Below are positions 10,951-22,002 of a DNA stretch of 64,000 nt, one piece after another (positions within the stretch are counted from its first letter, which is position 1; every line of letters starts with the position of its first letter). The notes below the pieces were generated by a model. It made no database searches. It was not told the origin of the DNA and saw only the letters and a program-made list of their open reading frames with translations. Source of the stretch: Hofstenia miamia (lineage: Eukaryota > Xenacoelomorpha > Acoela). The stretch is taken from positions 1,554,917-1,618,916 of the forward strand of contig SCFE01000021.1 in assembly GCA_004352715.1 (NCBI GenBank), in the 5' to 3' direction. The translations under genes were made by a program, and so were the position numbers.

Positions 10951-13900
10951 TTATCTGTTTAACGGTTTTATTCGCATTATAGAATAATTTTAATTCAAAA
11001 TAAAGAAGTTTATCTTAGAGATATTTTTTTGTGAAAAATACCGGGCGCTAAATATTTCTGCCTTTTAACCCTAGTTCCACTACTGTTACTTTAATATGAC
11101 AAATCAATTTGTCCGTATTTGTCAACAACTGCCCTGAAATATTTTGTTTTGTGAAAAAAAACTGCGTGAATCAGTCCAGGCGCCACGTACGTCAGAGGTT
11201 GTCGCATTGTGAACCAGGTCGCGATTTAGTCTAATTTTTTGTTGAAGCCATCACCGATTTTGAAAGATTCTTGGTAGAATAAAGGTTAGGCAATTGTATA
11301 ATAATGCTAAATATTATTCGATTAAATTTTATAGGACCATTTGCAAAAAATATTATATTGTTTGAGAATTGAAAAAATATTTAGTTTAAGTACTTTTTAT
11401 CTGAGCAAATTTGTACATACTGTATTGGAAAATGATAATTCTACTGGCTAGGGAAATATTCCATTATAATAAATCAATCTTAATTTGTTAGAAAGAAGTC
11501 TCGCAAAACTTTTTGGAAGAAAAACAAAGTTTAATTTTTAATGTATTTCATTCTATGACAACTATATTTATCCATTATAGGGAAGATATTTGTCTATTTT
11601 TGGACATAATATAATTTTTACAATATATTATTTCTTTTACTACAATTATTTTTCATTTGCAATTGTGTAAAGGAAACAAATCTTTTCAGTGCAGGGGGTA
11701 TATTTTTTAAAAAAGATTAAATGTAAAAAAGAACTAACATCAGTGACTTAACTACAGCAAGACATGGCTCAGAAATAAGAAAATATAGTTTTATTAGTGC
11801 ATTTATATATATTTTGAATTCTCCTCCCCTGCCAAAATGTGTATTTTTGATACATTATCCCACTTTTGAAACGCAACAGTATTGCAAAGTCAAAAAAGTT
11901 AGCTAAATTAAGCCAAAAGATTCAATATTTGTTTGATGTGTGAGTTGTTGAATATGATGCAGGCGACTTACTTGCATATCAATGCCGGTGAAACAAGTTT
12001 TGGTTAAGGAGGGGGGGGGGGGGGGGGNNNNNNNNNNNNNNNNNNNNNNNNNNNNNNNNNNNNNNNNNNGGGCAAGCTACATTTATTACCAGTTTATTAA
12101 CGAGGAATTTTACTGTTTAAATTATAAAATTTAGGAAGCGTTTCTCTGGACGATTGATTTTATTATAGTTAAAATCTTTGTAGTGTTGAATGTTTAATGG
12201 GAAATTTTGCATGACATTGTAGCAATCGAAATAATATTTAGATTTGAAGAATTAGTCCAATACAATAACTGATTTTCTGAATTTTTTTCAAATTCATATT
12301 TTTCCAGTTGATCCAATATTTAGGGCCTCTGCTCAAACATATGATTTTGACTTTTTTAAGATCGCAACATGTATATTTATACATACATCTGGCGCTATAT
12401 TGGAAGTTATTTTTAAATGTATAAAAAAAATTTTCTATTTACAAGTTATATTTTTCAAAAAGTTGACACAAACACATATTGGTGCTAACAAATCATCTAA
12501 GGAATTGAAGCTAATCTAATATTATTTTTGAACAATATTTTCATATTACAAACAGAAACTCCTAGTTGGTGCAATTTTTCATGTGCATTTTTTTTCCACA
12601 GAATATGATTATTGTGATTTTTCTCATTAGCATTTTGAACACCAAATTTTAACCTAGAGTAAATTTCTGTCTTCGAATGGCTGTTTAAAGTTCACATGAT
12701 TCAGCTGTGCATGTGTGTTTTTTATATATGCATTTTGTATTATAATGTTATGGGTTCTAAACGTTAAGGTTTCATTGGGTGAAGAACTTAAGATGATCAC
12801 TTATCGTAAATTGCTTATAAATCTGGATAAGCATTTAATGTTCTTATTCAGAAAAATTTATATTTAGTAATTATTTTTTTGGCATACAATTATGATTAAA
12901 TGGTTTTTCAATGGTTAGGATTCGTTTACAATTGAGACTTTTTATTGCTATTTCTAATTGTAAATATTTCATAAAAAGTGTCGCTTTTCTATGAAATATT
13001 GTTTTTATTGTAGCAATTACCAAAGAATTGTTTTAATAAAATTTCCATTTCCTTGTAACCAATTACCGTATGATTTATTAACTTTTCTTTGGAGTTATAA
13101 CTAATAATTTTCCTACAATTTGCATCATATATTTGCAATTTTGAATATAAAATTCAATGAGAAAATCCGATTTTAGCATGCTCATACTTTAATTGGCTTA
13201 TTATGTTAATTTGAAAAATTTCAAAATCTGTTTTTTAATGGGGTACCCATACAGAAAAATCTAAAATTCAAATAACATAAGTTATCCTGACAATATTAGG
13301 CTTATATGATAAAGCGAGTTGGAAATTGTAAAAATTTGGTTTCAAAAATCATTTTCCGTTCTGGTTGCAATGGTAACCACTAAATTAAAAAATATAATAA
13401 GTCTAAATTAAAATACACTAATATCTGTATAATTGAAGTAGTTATGTTGTATTCTACATCTTTTTGTAGAGAATAAAATTCTCTATACAACTAAAATAAT
13501 TTTTTTAGTATTAACATTATTATGCAAACTGTCATAAAATCACTGAACTAAATACAAAATGGATTTTTTCTCACTATATAGAGGAATTGTTCTGGAATAT
13601 TCTGTCCAAACATCAAATCAAAGTACAGTATCAAACATGAGTTATGATTGTTCGATTGTAGGTAAATGTGAAAATTGTTAAAAAATTAATAGCCTGGCAG
13701 TACAGCAGTATTCAAATTATTAGAAATTGTGTAAATCTTTTAGAACTTTTCGAATAATTACCCAAGAATAAGAAATATTTTCAAAAAAGAAATTAGGATG
13801 GATAAAAGTTTTAAAATATTCAAAAAAAAATATAATTGATAAAAATTGCAAAAAACCAGTTTTTCTGTAGGGAAACCCCCTTAATAATGTTTATCGTGAA

Positions 13901-14023
13901 ATTTTATTCAAATTTAAATGTATAACAGGTGCATTTCATTTTTTTGAATGTAAACAGTGGCTTTGTGAAACTAATTTTTTATCATAGTACCTAGTTTTAC
14001 TTTTTGTATTTCATGCATTTTAG
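10951..14023. other. Non-coding region upstream of NCKIPSD exon
   Basis: A less AT-rich patch at about 11155-11285 (contains GCCACGTACGTCAGAGG and ends AATAAAGGTTAGG) could be an untranslated first exon with a donor site. That is speculative. A G homopolymer at about 12010-12027 abuts a short N gap (12028-12069). I saw no exon resembling an SH3 domain. Confidence 0.4.
12028..12069. other. Short assembly gap after a poly-G run
   Basis: About 42 N directly follow a run of roughly 18 G, and G resumes after the gap. The homopolymer probably broke sequencing or assembly. Confidence 0.95.
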
Positions 14024-14266
14024 CAATTGATGAATAGTGTTTGTAAGAAATTGCAAGCAGCCATTATATCTGCCACAAACTGCAAGCCCGATGCAGCGTG
14101 TATCGCTATAGAAAAAATCGGGGAGATTTTGGCAGTTGAGTTGAGTTTACCGGCGGCTGAAGAACTCGCAGATGTATTAACAAGAGCGGATTCACATCAG
14201 CAGCAGTCTCTCGATTATGTTCACGACGTGTTAACAAGCGCGGGTGTAAATATTTTCCCATATCAG
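14024..14266 (+). CDS. NCKIPSD: NCKIPSD/SPIN90 exon A (start of leucine-rich domain)
   Basis: This 243-nt exon encodes 81 residues in phase 0, bounded by acceptor TGCATTTTAG and donor CAG|GTACGT. The peptide contains VCKKLQAAIISATN, ACIAIEKIGEILAV and DSHQQQSLDYVHDVL. It lines up with the human NCKIPSD region that begins GAELMELVRRNTGLSHELC and runs through HDQQRLEVIFADL, about residue 290 onward. NCKIPSD/SPIN90 binds NCK and activates Arp2/3 to seed linear actin filaments; its C-terminal armadillo-like leucine-rich domain carries the Arp2/3 contact. An ATG is the third codon of the exon, so a short form starting here, lacking the SH3 and proline-rich parts, is conceivable. I found no SH3 exon upstream. 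The alignment is from memory of the human protein and not computed. Confidence 0.82.
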
Positions 14267-14905
14267 GTACGTCCATGTTTACACATTTCTGTTCAAATCT
14301 CACTGTTTTTATGAGCTATAGCCTTCAAAATATATTGTCATTTAATATTTAAACGAATTTAATATTACAAATGCAATTTTTTTTAAAAAACAATTCTTCA
14401 CTAGATGGCCTCATTTTCTCATACATAAATTAAAAATAATTTTGTTCGTATAATGCTAAATGTGATTGGTTAGGGTTAGGAAGACAAAGATTAAATTATT
14501 TTCATTTTCGAATCCAAAGTGGTTAATCGAAAGAACTATTAATCGATCGAGTAATTTAGTGACACTTGAAATAAATACTAAAGGGATCTCTTGGTCCGGT
14601 TGTTCATCTCACAGCTTTATATACTCTATTCTAACGATAGTGAAAATTACTTCATTGGAAATTGCACTTCAACTCAAAAAATTAATGATAATCACGTGGG
14701 GGCATCACACAATTTAATTTAGTTTACCTCAGTTTTGTTGAATAATAGGCAATGACATCCAGTGTGCTCAAATGAAACATAAATTACCACACATCGTTCG
14801 AATTAAAATTGCAAATATACTTGAAATTTGTAAGTGCTTCGATTGTGCTTTTCTTATCTTAGTTGTTATGAGATGCAAGCTACAAATAGACTGGAATCCA
14901 CACTG
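14267..14905 (+). other. NCKIPSD intron, 5' part
   Basis: Begins with the strong donor GTACGT. No coding similarity or defined repeat was seen before the hAT-like composite that starts at 14914. Confidence 0.6.
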
Positions 14906-15680
14906 GTTAAAATTAGGGATGTACTGGAATCCGGATATCCGGTATACGGTAAAATTTAACTTTTTTACCGGATAACATATTCTGAGATAAAACTTCATTT
15001 AAAAATAGAAATTTCGAGGAAAAAGATATTTTTCCATGAAATGGAAGTTGACATGCAACAAAACAAGTTGTTTTTCTGACATATCCGGGCGTAGTCTATT
15101 TAATATTTATATATTTTTATTCCCAATAATTCGATATTAATTGAGAAATGAGGTTGTTATTCATTAATAATTAGGGTAATTAAAGTCATATTTCTGTTGT
15201 TCTATTTTGCAGTCTGCTTAAAATTAGGTTTTCAGACCAGGGGTTTAGTTAAATAGAAATAAATTCATAAAAAGTTGTATTTTTGTTTTTTGAAAAATAC
15301 AGTAATATTTGTGGCTAAAATGTCATAAAAGTCATATTTTGGCATAGTGTTATTAAATTGAGAAAACAACTTAAAAATTAATTTTGCTGGATTGTAACTG
15401 CTTTAAATCATTTGAACTAAATATATAAATTCATTCAATTTCAAATGATGCACTCAGTGGCCTAATCCCCGAGAACTTTAATTGGTAGCTAATTGTTGAC
15501 CCGACCCACTGGCGACGCGTTTCTAGAACTGGCCATTAGGATGGGTCGTTTTTTTGGCCGTTTTGCCAAAATTTTACAAAATTGCTATTGGCTATTTACG
15601 GAAAGTTGTGGAGGGTTACAAAATTACTTATTACAAATTTTTAGCTCAATTAATTCATATTTTCAGCTGCCGCACAACAA

Positions 15681-17965
15681 TTAACCTTAAACTGCCGAAA
15701 AACACAATGTTTAACTACTATGCAATAAAAGTAGTTTTTTTAAATATATGTTACATGAGAATTGATGCAAAAAATTTTTTTGCTAAAATATTGAATAGCG
15801 CTAGCGTTACAAGTTTGTCTTATATATAGACCTTCGGCATATTTGAAGATTTGACTTTATTTAGTACAAACTAATTTCTATAACTACTTAAAATACATTG
15901 GTTAGTTTTGCTAGTATTTGCTACATTCAATTTTCCCATTTCGAAAAATAAATTCATCCTATGAAATATACTAACTGAATAAATATATTGTGGTTTGTCC
16001 TATATATAGTACAGACTAAATCCGCATTAATAAACCAGCAAACATTCGAAATTTTTACTTTGATACTCATAATCTACAATATTATGAAAAACTTTAAAGC
16101 AGTTTTTGTCTTTTGCTATGCAAAGAAAGTGTACTTTGCATTTCTCACATCCAGTTTTTGGTTTCGAAGTACACAATTGATGTTTACATCTTCCTTGTGA
16201 ACTTTGCGTAAATGGCCCAAGACCAATATCTTCGAGTCATATGCTGCTGGTTAGGAACGGGACTTTTGGACCTACCCTTTGATGTTTTCGTGCAAGATCT
16301 TTATCCTGAAGAGGAGGCCGACCTTTTTTGAATTTTGATTCATACATAAATTGCACGCAACATTGCATTTGAAGTCAAATAGTGACATTCTTTCACTGTT
16401 TAGATCAGAAGAATCTCTATTGAACCTTAACCATTTATTTACGCTACCGATGTCTATCATGTGGAAAAAGAATTGCAATACAACATTTCATTACAACGTG
16501 TAGTAGTCCTATATCAGGAAATATTCCTCTTGAGCTCATCAACTATTGTAAGCAGAAAAAATTTTCGGACAACTGACTTCAACATTTTTGCGTAGTTTTG
16601 AATCAAAACGATTTACTGCTTCCACTGGTTGACCACCAATAAAAGTAGATATCAATGTAACTGTTCTATTGTCGTACCACTTTCCACATGCTATTTCAAT
16701 GCCATCTTTATTGCAATGCTCTTCGTCAAAAGTTTCCCAACCTTGTTTTTATAAGAATTTATCACTTCGTACACATAAATTTAGTGCTCTTAGCTTACCA
16801 ATACTTGCTATGCATTTTAGCCAAATATATTTGAAGGCTAGAACTAAGCTAATTATCAAAACATAGACGATAATTCTGAAATTTGGGAACATTTGCAGTT
16901 TTGATTAATGTAATGATTACTTGGCCAGATTTTCCAACACTTTCGACATTTGAACATTTTGAGATTTTCCACTATATACTTCCACTCCATGTAAAAAAAC
17001 TCCCACTGCCTAAAATTAAACTTCTTCGCAACGATCTCTTATCATTACATTAGCAACCTGACTAATACCAGTTTTTGAAGCCCAATAATGCCGCGATGTT
17101 GGAAGCTTTACTAAGGACATCAACATAACTGCTCCAATAAATACTTTAAGTTCAGCGATTCCTAAAACAAAATTAGAATTAACGTTAAGCTCATGAGCTC
17201 TTAAGTTAGAACAGTTACAAACATCTCCCATTGAAAAAAACAATTCAGTTCCACTTCTCACGATTTTTAACTTCAATATGTTTGAACAATTTATTGTCGT
17301 CACACGAAAGTCATTTCACCATTTATCAAGCATTAATTTCCAATTATTTACGAGAGAACTGATAGGGTTTCAAAGCAAAATCAATTCAAACTCACAATCT
17401 GGCTGATGATCCTAATTTAGTTTTTACTAAATAAAGGACAAACTTCGTAAGCGCGATTATCTTATGCATTTGACGCCTTCATCGTTTTGTTGCTCTAGTG
17501 TAATCATTCATTACGCAAATTTTCAGGAAAATTAGAACACAATTCAACTTAAGGAGTAAAATTGTAGTCATCTCAATTTATTGATGTCCTTTATTTAGAA
17601 CAAACTTATTAATAAGTTTATATAATTACTAATTTCAGATAACGTTTCAATTTCGTTGTTGATCTATTAAAAGTATACTTCAAAGCCCTGCAAGATTTTT
17701 TTCACAACAATATGATTTGATGCAACATTGAAATGTACAATTTAATTATATGTATAACATATTTATGCATTTTATGAATATTGAAAACATACATAATAAG
17801 TATACCCTAACACATTCCAATTTTATGTAGTTTGAAAATTGATTATATAAATAATAATTTTTCAGAATATTACTTTAAAAAAAGCAGCAAAAATTTATAA
17901 AATAACGGATTTATGATCATTTTTAAGTTTGTCCTAAATATAGGCGTTCCGCAGTTTAAGGTTAA
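15681..17965 (-). mobile_element. piggyBac element with TTAA target sites
   Basis: TTAA tetranucleotides at 15681-15684 and 17962-17965 bracket a 2277-bp element. It starts CCTTAAACTGCCGAA and its other end reads CCTTAAACTGCGGAA on the reverse strand (14 of 15 matching). TTAA duplication, this length and the transposase remnants inside are diagnostic of piggyBac. A phrase like GTTTGTCCTATATATAG is iterated five times inside (about 15813, 15993, 17427 inverted, 17586 partial, 17927). The host sequence interrupted is the left subterminal region of the hAT-like composite, so this insertion is the younger of the two. Confidence 0.9.
16200..17330 (-). pseudogene. Degenerate piggyBac transposase
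   Basis: Minus-strand fragments in transposase order cover the family. Positions 17303-17016 encode FVLGIAELKVFIGAVMLMSL then VKLPTSRHYWASKTG, the piggyBac block preceding the first catalytic Asp. Near 16760-16560 the frames read CGKWYDNRTVTLISTFIGG then QPVEAVNRFDSKLRKNVEV, the region with a conserved W-x-D-x-(K/R)-V pattern. At 16478-16272 MQFFFHMIDIGSVNKWL matches the Y-x-x-H/F-F-x-x-L/I-D-x-x-x-x-N-(A/S)-W motif near the C-terminus. Many stops separate the blocks, and no single frame is open across the catalytic core. It is a dead copy. Confidence 0.82.
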
Positions 17966-18599
17966 GCATATGGGTTAACGACTTTTGCTGATTTTCTACC
18001 ATAATACATCCATAAAGGGTTAATGAGATATGGAAATGAGTTTGATTACATTTTTTAGTGTTAACAAAAGCATTATTGAGTTTTCTGCAAAATCTTGTCG
18101 ATTATTAACAACGTCTTGAGCTGCCGCAAACAACAATGTTAAAAACACAGCCAATTTATTGATATATTTGTAGTAAATCCTTTGTGTAACTGATCGCAAA
18201 TTTGATAGAAAATATTTTTAATTATTATCTTATGTTTAAAATTGAAGAGGGCATATAAATCTAATTGTGTTTAAGAAATTTTACAAATCGGTAAAGATTT
18301 TAGGCTGCTGCAATTAAGAATTTACTTTTTAATATGAGTCAGAAAAAATAATCTTTTACCTATTTAAGGGATGCAAACAAAATTAATTCCAGTTTGACAG
18401 TGTAATATATAATCAAAGTTTACTGTTTACAATAAAAAAATAAAGTTGAATTCAAAATTCTTTAGCAACCTAATTATTATAATGGACTAATGATTTGGAA
18501 AAAAAACTTATGAAAACAAATATTATAATGAACTAAGGCTTACTAAGTTAAACGATGCCAAACTTATAATCTTTTTTGGATTCAAAACATGAAACTTTT

Positions 18600-21450
18600 T
18601 CTCATGAAGTAAGTTTTGTGTGAATCAAGCATTCTCTTGCTAAATGACTGCAAACCTTCATGGAAGACTCTGTCACTACTTTAATAGCTCGTTCTGCGGC
18701 TTGAGTATGACAATGGTAAAGTACTGATGCAAAATATTCACGATTTTCTATGTTGAAATCAATCGTTTCATCTGTTAAATGCTTAACTAACGGTGGTTCA
18801 GTTATAAGTGTGCTTTGCCAATCAATTAAGTTGGTATAATCATTGCAAGTCATGTTTAATTTTGGAATCTTTAAATTATGAACAGTCGATGAAATATTAT
18901 TTCTACGACAATTCTTAATTCGTCTACAACCAAGCTCTCTAATCTGAGGTCTTTCATCGGCAATCATTGCTAAAAGTACATTTTGGGGTGAGAAAAATAA
19001 GCATTTCGCTGAATCACCTTAAAACAATTTTCTGGAAGCAATCTTGTGTTTTAGTTCTTTGAATTGTCTCGAATAAATGTTTTGGCCCTTCTTGTACTGA
19101 ACATTTAGGTTTTATAGCAAACCGTATTGGCACATACATTTTCATTACAAAAACGGTAATCACTTTCAAATTATCTGAAGGTGATTCAGTTGCAGCATAT
19201 AGTCGCATAATTCGATTGGCTGTTGTAAGCCACCTTGAATGAATGATATTTCCTGGAGATCGAGACGCAAGAGCGTCGGGTACAACCCCATTTCAGATTC
19301 CTTGATGGATGTCATACATGTACTTTTGATCCGTACTTAAATCTTTAACTGGAGTAAATTGTAGCTCAACCAAAAATTGATTCAAATGATTTAATCGGTT
19401 GTTTTTCACAATCAGATAGTTGTTTTCCAATAGGACCAGTGAAACAATGTGGACCACTAGTTTTACCATCTATTGCTGCTAACAAATGACTAAGTGGACC
19501 CTCGTTTGCATGCAGCATACAAACAAACCAATGCATTGGTCGCTCAATAGCTGATTCTAAATGTTCTATGATACCTCCTTTTGTCCCAGTATTGACAACT
19601 GTTCCATCACATCCTTTTGCAGCTAATAGAGTGGTTCCTACATTTCTGTTTTCTAAAAACTTTGGAGTTCCTTTGGCAATGGTAGCTGATGATCCGTTTT
19701 CTGNNNNNNATAAATGCTTTGCACTTAAAGACGTGCTTAGCACGTTTTTTTCATTTTCGAAAATATTTTGTTTGCACGTGCTAGGCACATTTTTTGCATA
19801 TTGGGAATCCGTTNGAGTGGTTCCTACATTTCTGTTTTCTAAAAACTTTGGAGTTCCTTTGGCAATGGTAGCTGATGATCCGTTTTCTGAAGTGAAATGA
19901 CCCATGTATTTAGAATTGGTTTTGGCAATTAATGATATGTGTTCCTCCGTTGCATTTTTCTTGTGAAGTGATCGCACAGCCTTTTCAATGAATACGTGAA
20001 ATCTTTCTTACCATCAAAATAGATGCTAGTGATTTCATCGATATTCCTAATCATGGTTTTTTACATTTGCAACTTTCTCGACGTACTTTACTTTTATCAA
20101 CAACATAACTTTGATCATTTTCATCAATTATTCCTAAGTCTTCTAACAAAGATGCCGACAGGAATGCTGTACTTCTGTCTGATAAACTAAATCTGTCACA
20201 TGCTTCTGAAAAAGTAGGTAAGGTTTTAGTGGACTTGGGTGCACCTAAAGGCAAACTTTTAGATGAGCTTTTGGCTATGGTTTCAAAGTAGATTCCATCC
20301 AGTGTTGATTTTGGTGGCAGAAATTCATCAGCATAATTTGATTCCAATATAGAAGAAGAACTGCTATCATTTTCATCCAATAATATATAATATCATGAGA
20401 AGATTGAGAACTAATCGATTCATTGATAGCAATTCTCTTTCTCATGTTTCGTTTTTGAATTGCGCTTGAATTAACTCTATTAATACAGCCAATGAACATT
20501 TTTCTCTGGTTCCTTTGATCAATTAAAAATCGTCTCTCAATAATTGGAACCTTTTTTCCTTTTGACAACTGCAGTCTACAAAACAAACATTTACAAGAAG
20601 AAANTTTTGCATATTGGGAATCCGTTTCGAATTATCTGAAAGTGATTCAGTTGCAGCATATAGTCACATAATTCGATTGGCTGTTGTAAGTCACCTTGAA
20701 TGATTAAGATTTCCTGGAGATCGAGACGCAAGAGCGTCGGGTACAACCCCATTTGAGATTCCTTGATGCCATACATGTACTCTTGATCCGTACTTAAATC
20801 TTTAACTGGAGTAAATTGTAGTTCAAGATTCAAATGATTTAATCGGTTGTTTTTCACAATGAGATAGTTGTTTTCCAATAGGACCTGTGAAACAACGTGG
20901 ACCACTTGTTTTAACATCCATTACTGCTAACAAATGACGAAGTGGAAGCTCGTTTGCATGCAGCATACAAACAAACCAATGCATTGGTTGCTCAATAGCT
21001 GATTCTAAATTNAAAAGTAGGTAAGGTTTTAGTGGACTTGGGTGCACCTAAAGGCAAACTTTTAGATGAGCTTTTGGCTATGGTTTCAAAGTAGATTCCA
21101 TCCAGTGTTGATTTTGGTGGCAGAAATTCATCAGCATAATTTGATTCCAATATAGAAGAAGAACTGCTATCATTTTCATCCAATAATATATAATATCATG
21201 AGAAGATTGAGAACTAATCGATTCATTGATAGCAATTCTCTTTCTCATGTTTCGTTTTTGAATTGCGCTTGAATTAACTCTATTAATACAGCCAATGAAC
21301 ATTTTTCTCTGGTTCCTTTGATCAATTAAAAATCGTCTCTCAATAATTGGAACCTTTTTTCCTTTTGACAACTGCAGTCTACAAAACAAACATTTACAAG
21401 AAGAAATATCGAACAGAATAATATAATTATCTAAAAAAGTCTTCACTAAT
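18600..21450 (-). pseudogene. Transposase-like gene of an uncharacterized TE family, scrambled by assembly
   Basis: Reading from about 21446 down to 18600, the pieces form one protein. The N-terminus is basic with a possible Cys pair (CKCLFCRLQL). It is followed by a Ser-rich stretch (MDENDSSSSSILES), then SLHKKNATEEHISLIAKTNS and GCDGTVVNTGTKGG. Next come HWFVCMLHANEGPLSHLLAA, GPHCFTGPIGKQLSDCEKQP, KDLSTDQKYMYDI, HSRWLTTANRIMRLY and a C-terminal helical part (18967-18602). The set of CDGT.VNTG, HWFVC.LHANE, FTGPIGK and SRWLTTANR motifs is one I know from many invertebrate proteins annotated only as uncharacterized. I infer an RNase H-like transposase carried by the surrounding hAT-like element. 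Frameshifts, plus 6-N and single-N breaks at 19684-19689, 19814, 20604 and 21012, with partial repeats of the gene, mean the true structure cannot be read here. Confidence 0.7.
19630..21406. repeat. Repeated segments at single-N junctions inside the transposase gene
   Basis: Segment 20210-20603 recurs at 21013-21406, seemingly identical. Segment 20605-21011 is a near copy of about 19165-19560, with several substitutions and a small deletion. The stretch ending GATCCGTTTTCTG near 19700 recurs after the N at 19814. Each join is an isolated N or a 6-N run. This looks like mis-joined alleles or contig ends rather than a biological tandem array. Confidence 0.8.
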
Positions 21451-22002
21451 TTCTGATAACTCTCAATCCCTTTTCGCTGTTTGTAAGTTTTTAATAGGTT
21501 TCGGTATTTTTCATGGTGTGACGTTAGAAGTTTAGTTACTCTGGAATGTGTACAGTTGGAATAGACGCTTTTTCATAAGTATTCATGACTTTAGTTGCCA
21601 CATTTTTGCAAATATCTGTAACCGCCATTTCTTTATTTAGCAGTTTCTTACACTCTACTTTATGAAATAAAATACCTTTCGAAACACACACTGATATGTC
21701 GGCAACTGATTCTCTGGTACATCAGAAACATTCTCGAAGAGTGGAAAGTCATGATTTCCGTATTGATGCTGCCATATTGAAACCACAACTTTATTCCAAG
21801 CTGTCACTGGAACACTGTGTCCGGCATTGCGTGCGCCGCCTTGCATCATGCCGCTTTGCATGTGCAATATATATCATGTTTAGAACATGTTTGTTACAGT
21901 GATTGAAAATAGGTAGTTTAACTTCTTTCATCATAATTGTTGGCATAACTTAAACTAAAATTTCATTATATGCATGAAATATACATTTAAAAATGAATTT
22001 TT

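Noticed and set aside
10672-10962. 96-codon ORF
   Set aside because: Composed of the GCTACACGAAC inverted repeats; not a gene.
14106-14303. Minus-strand ORF opposite NCKIPSD exon A
   Set aside because: A shadow frame of a real exon with matching splice sites on the + strand.
20051-20586. Overlapping minus-strand ORFs as separate genes
   Set aside because: They are frameshifted pieces of one transposase-like gene, repeated by assembly at 20992-21446.
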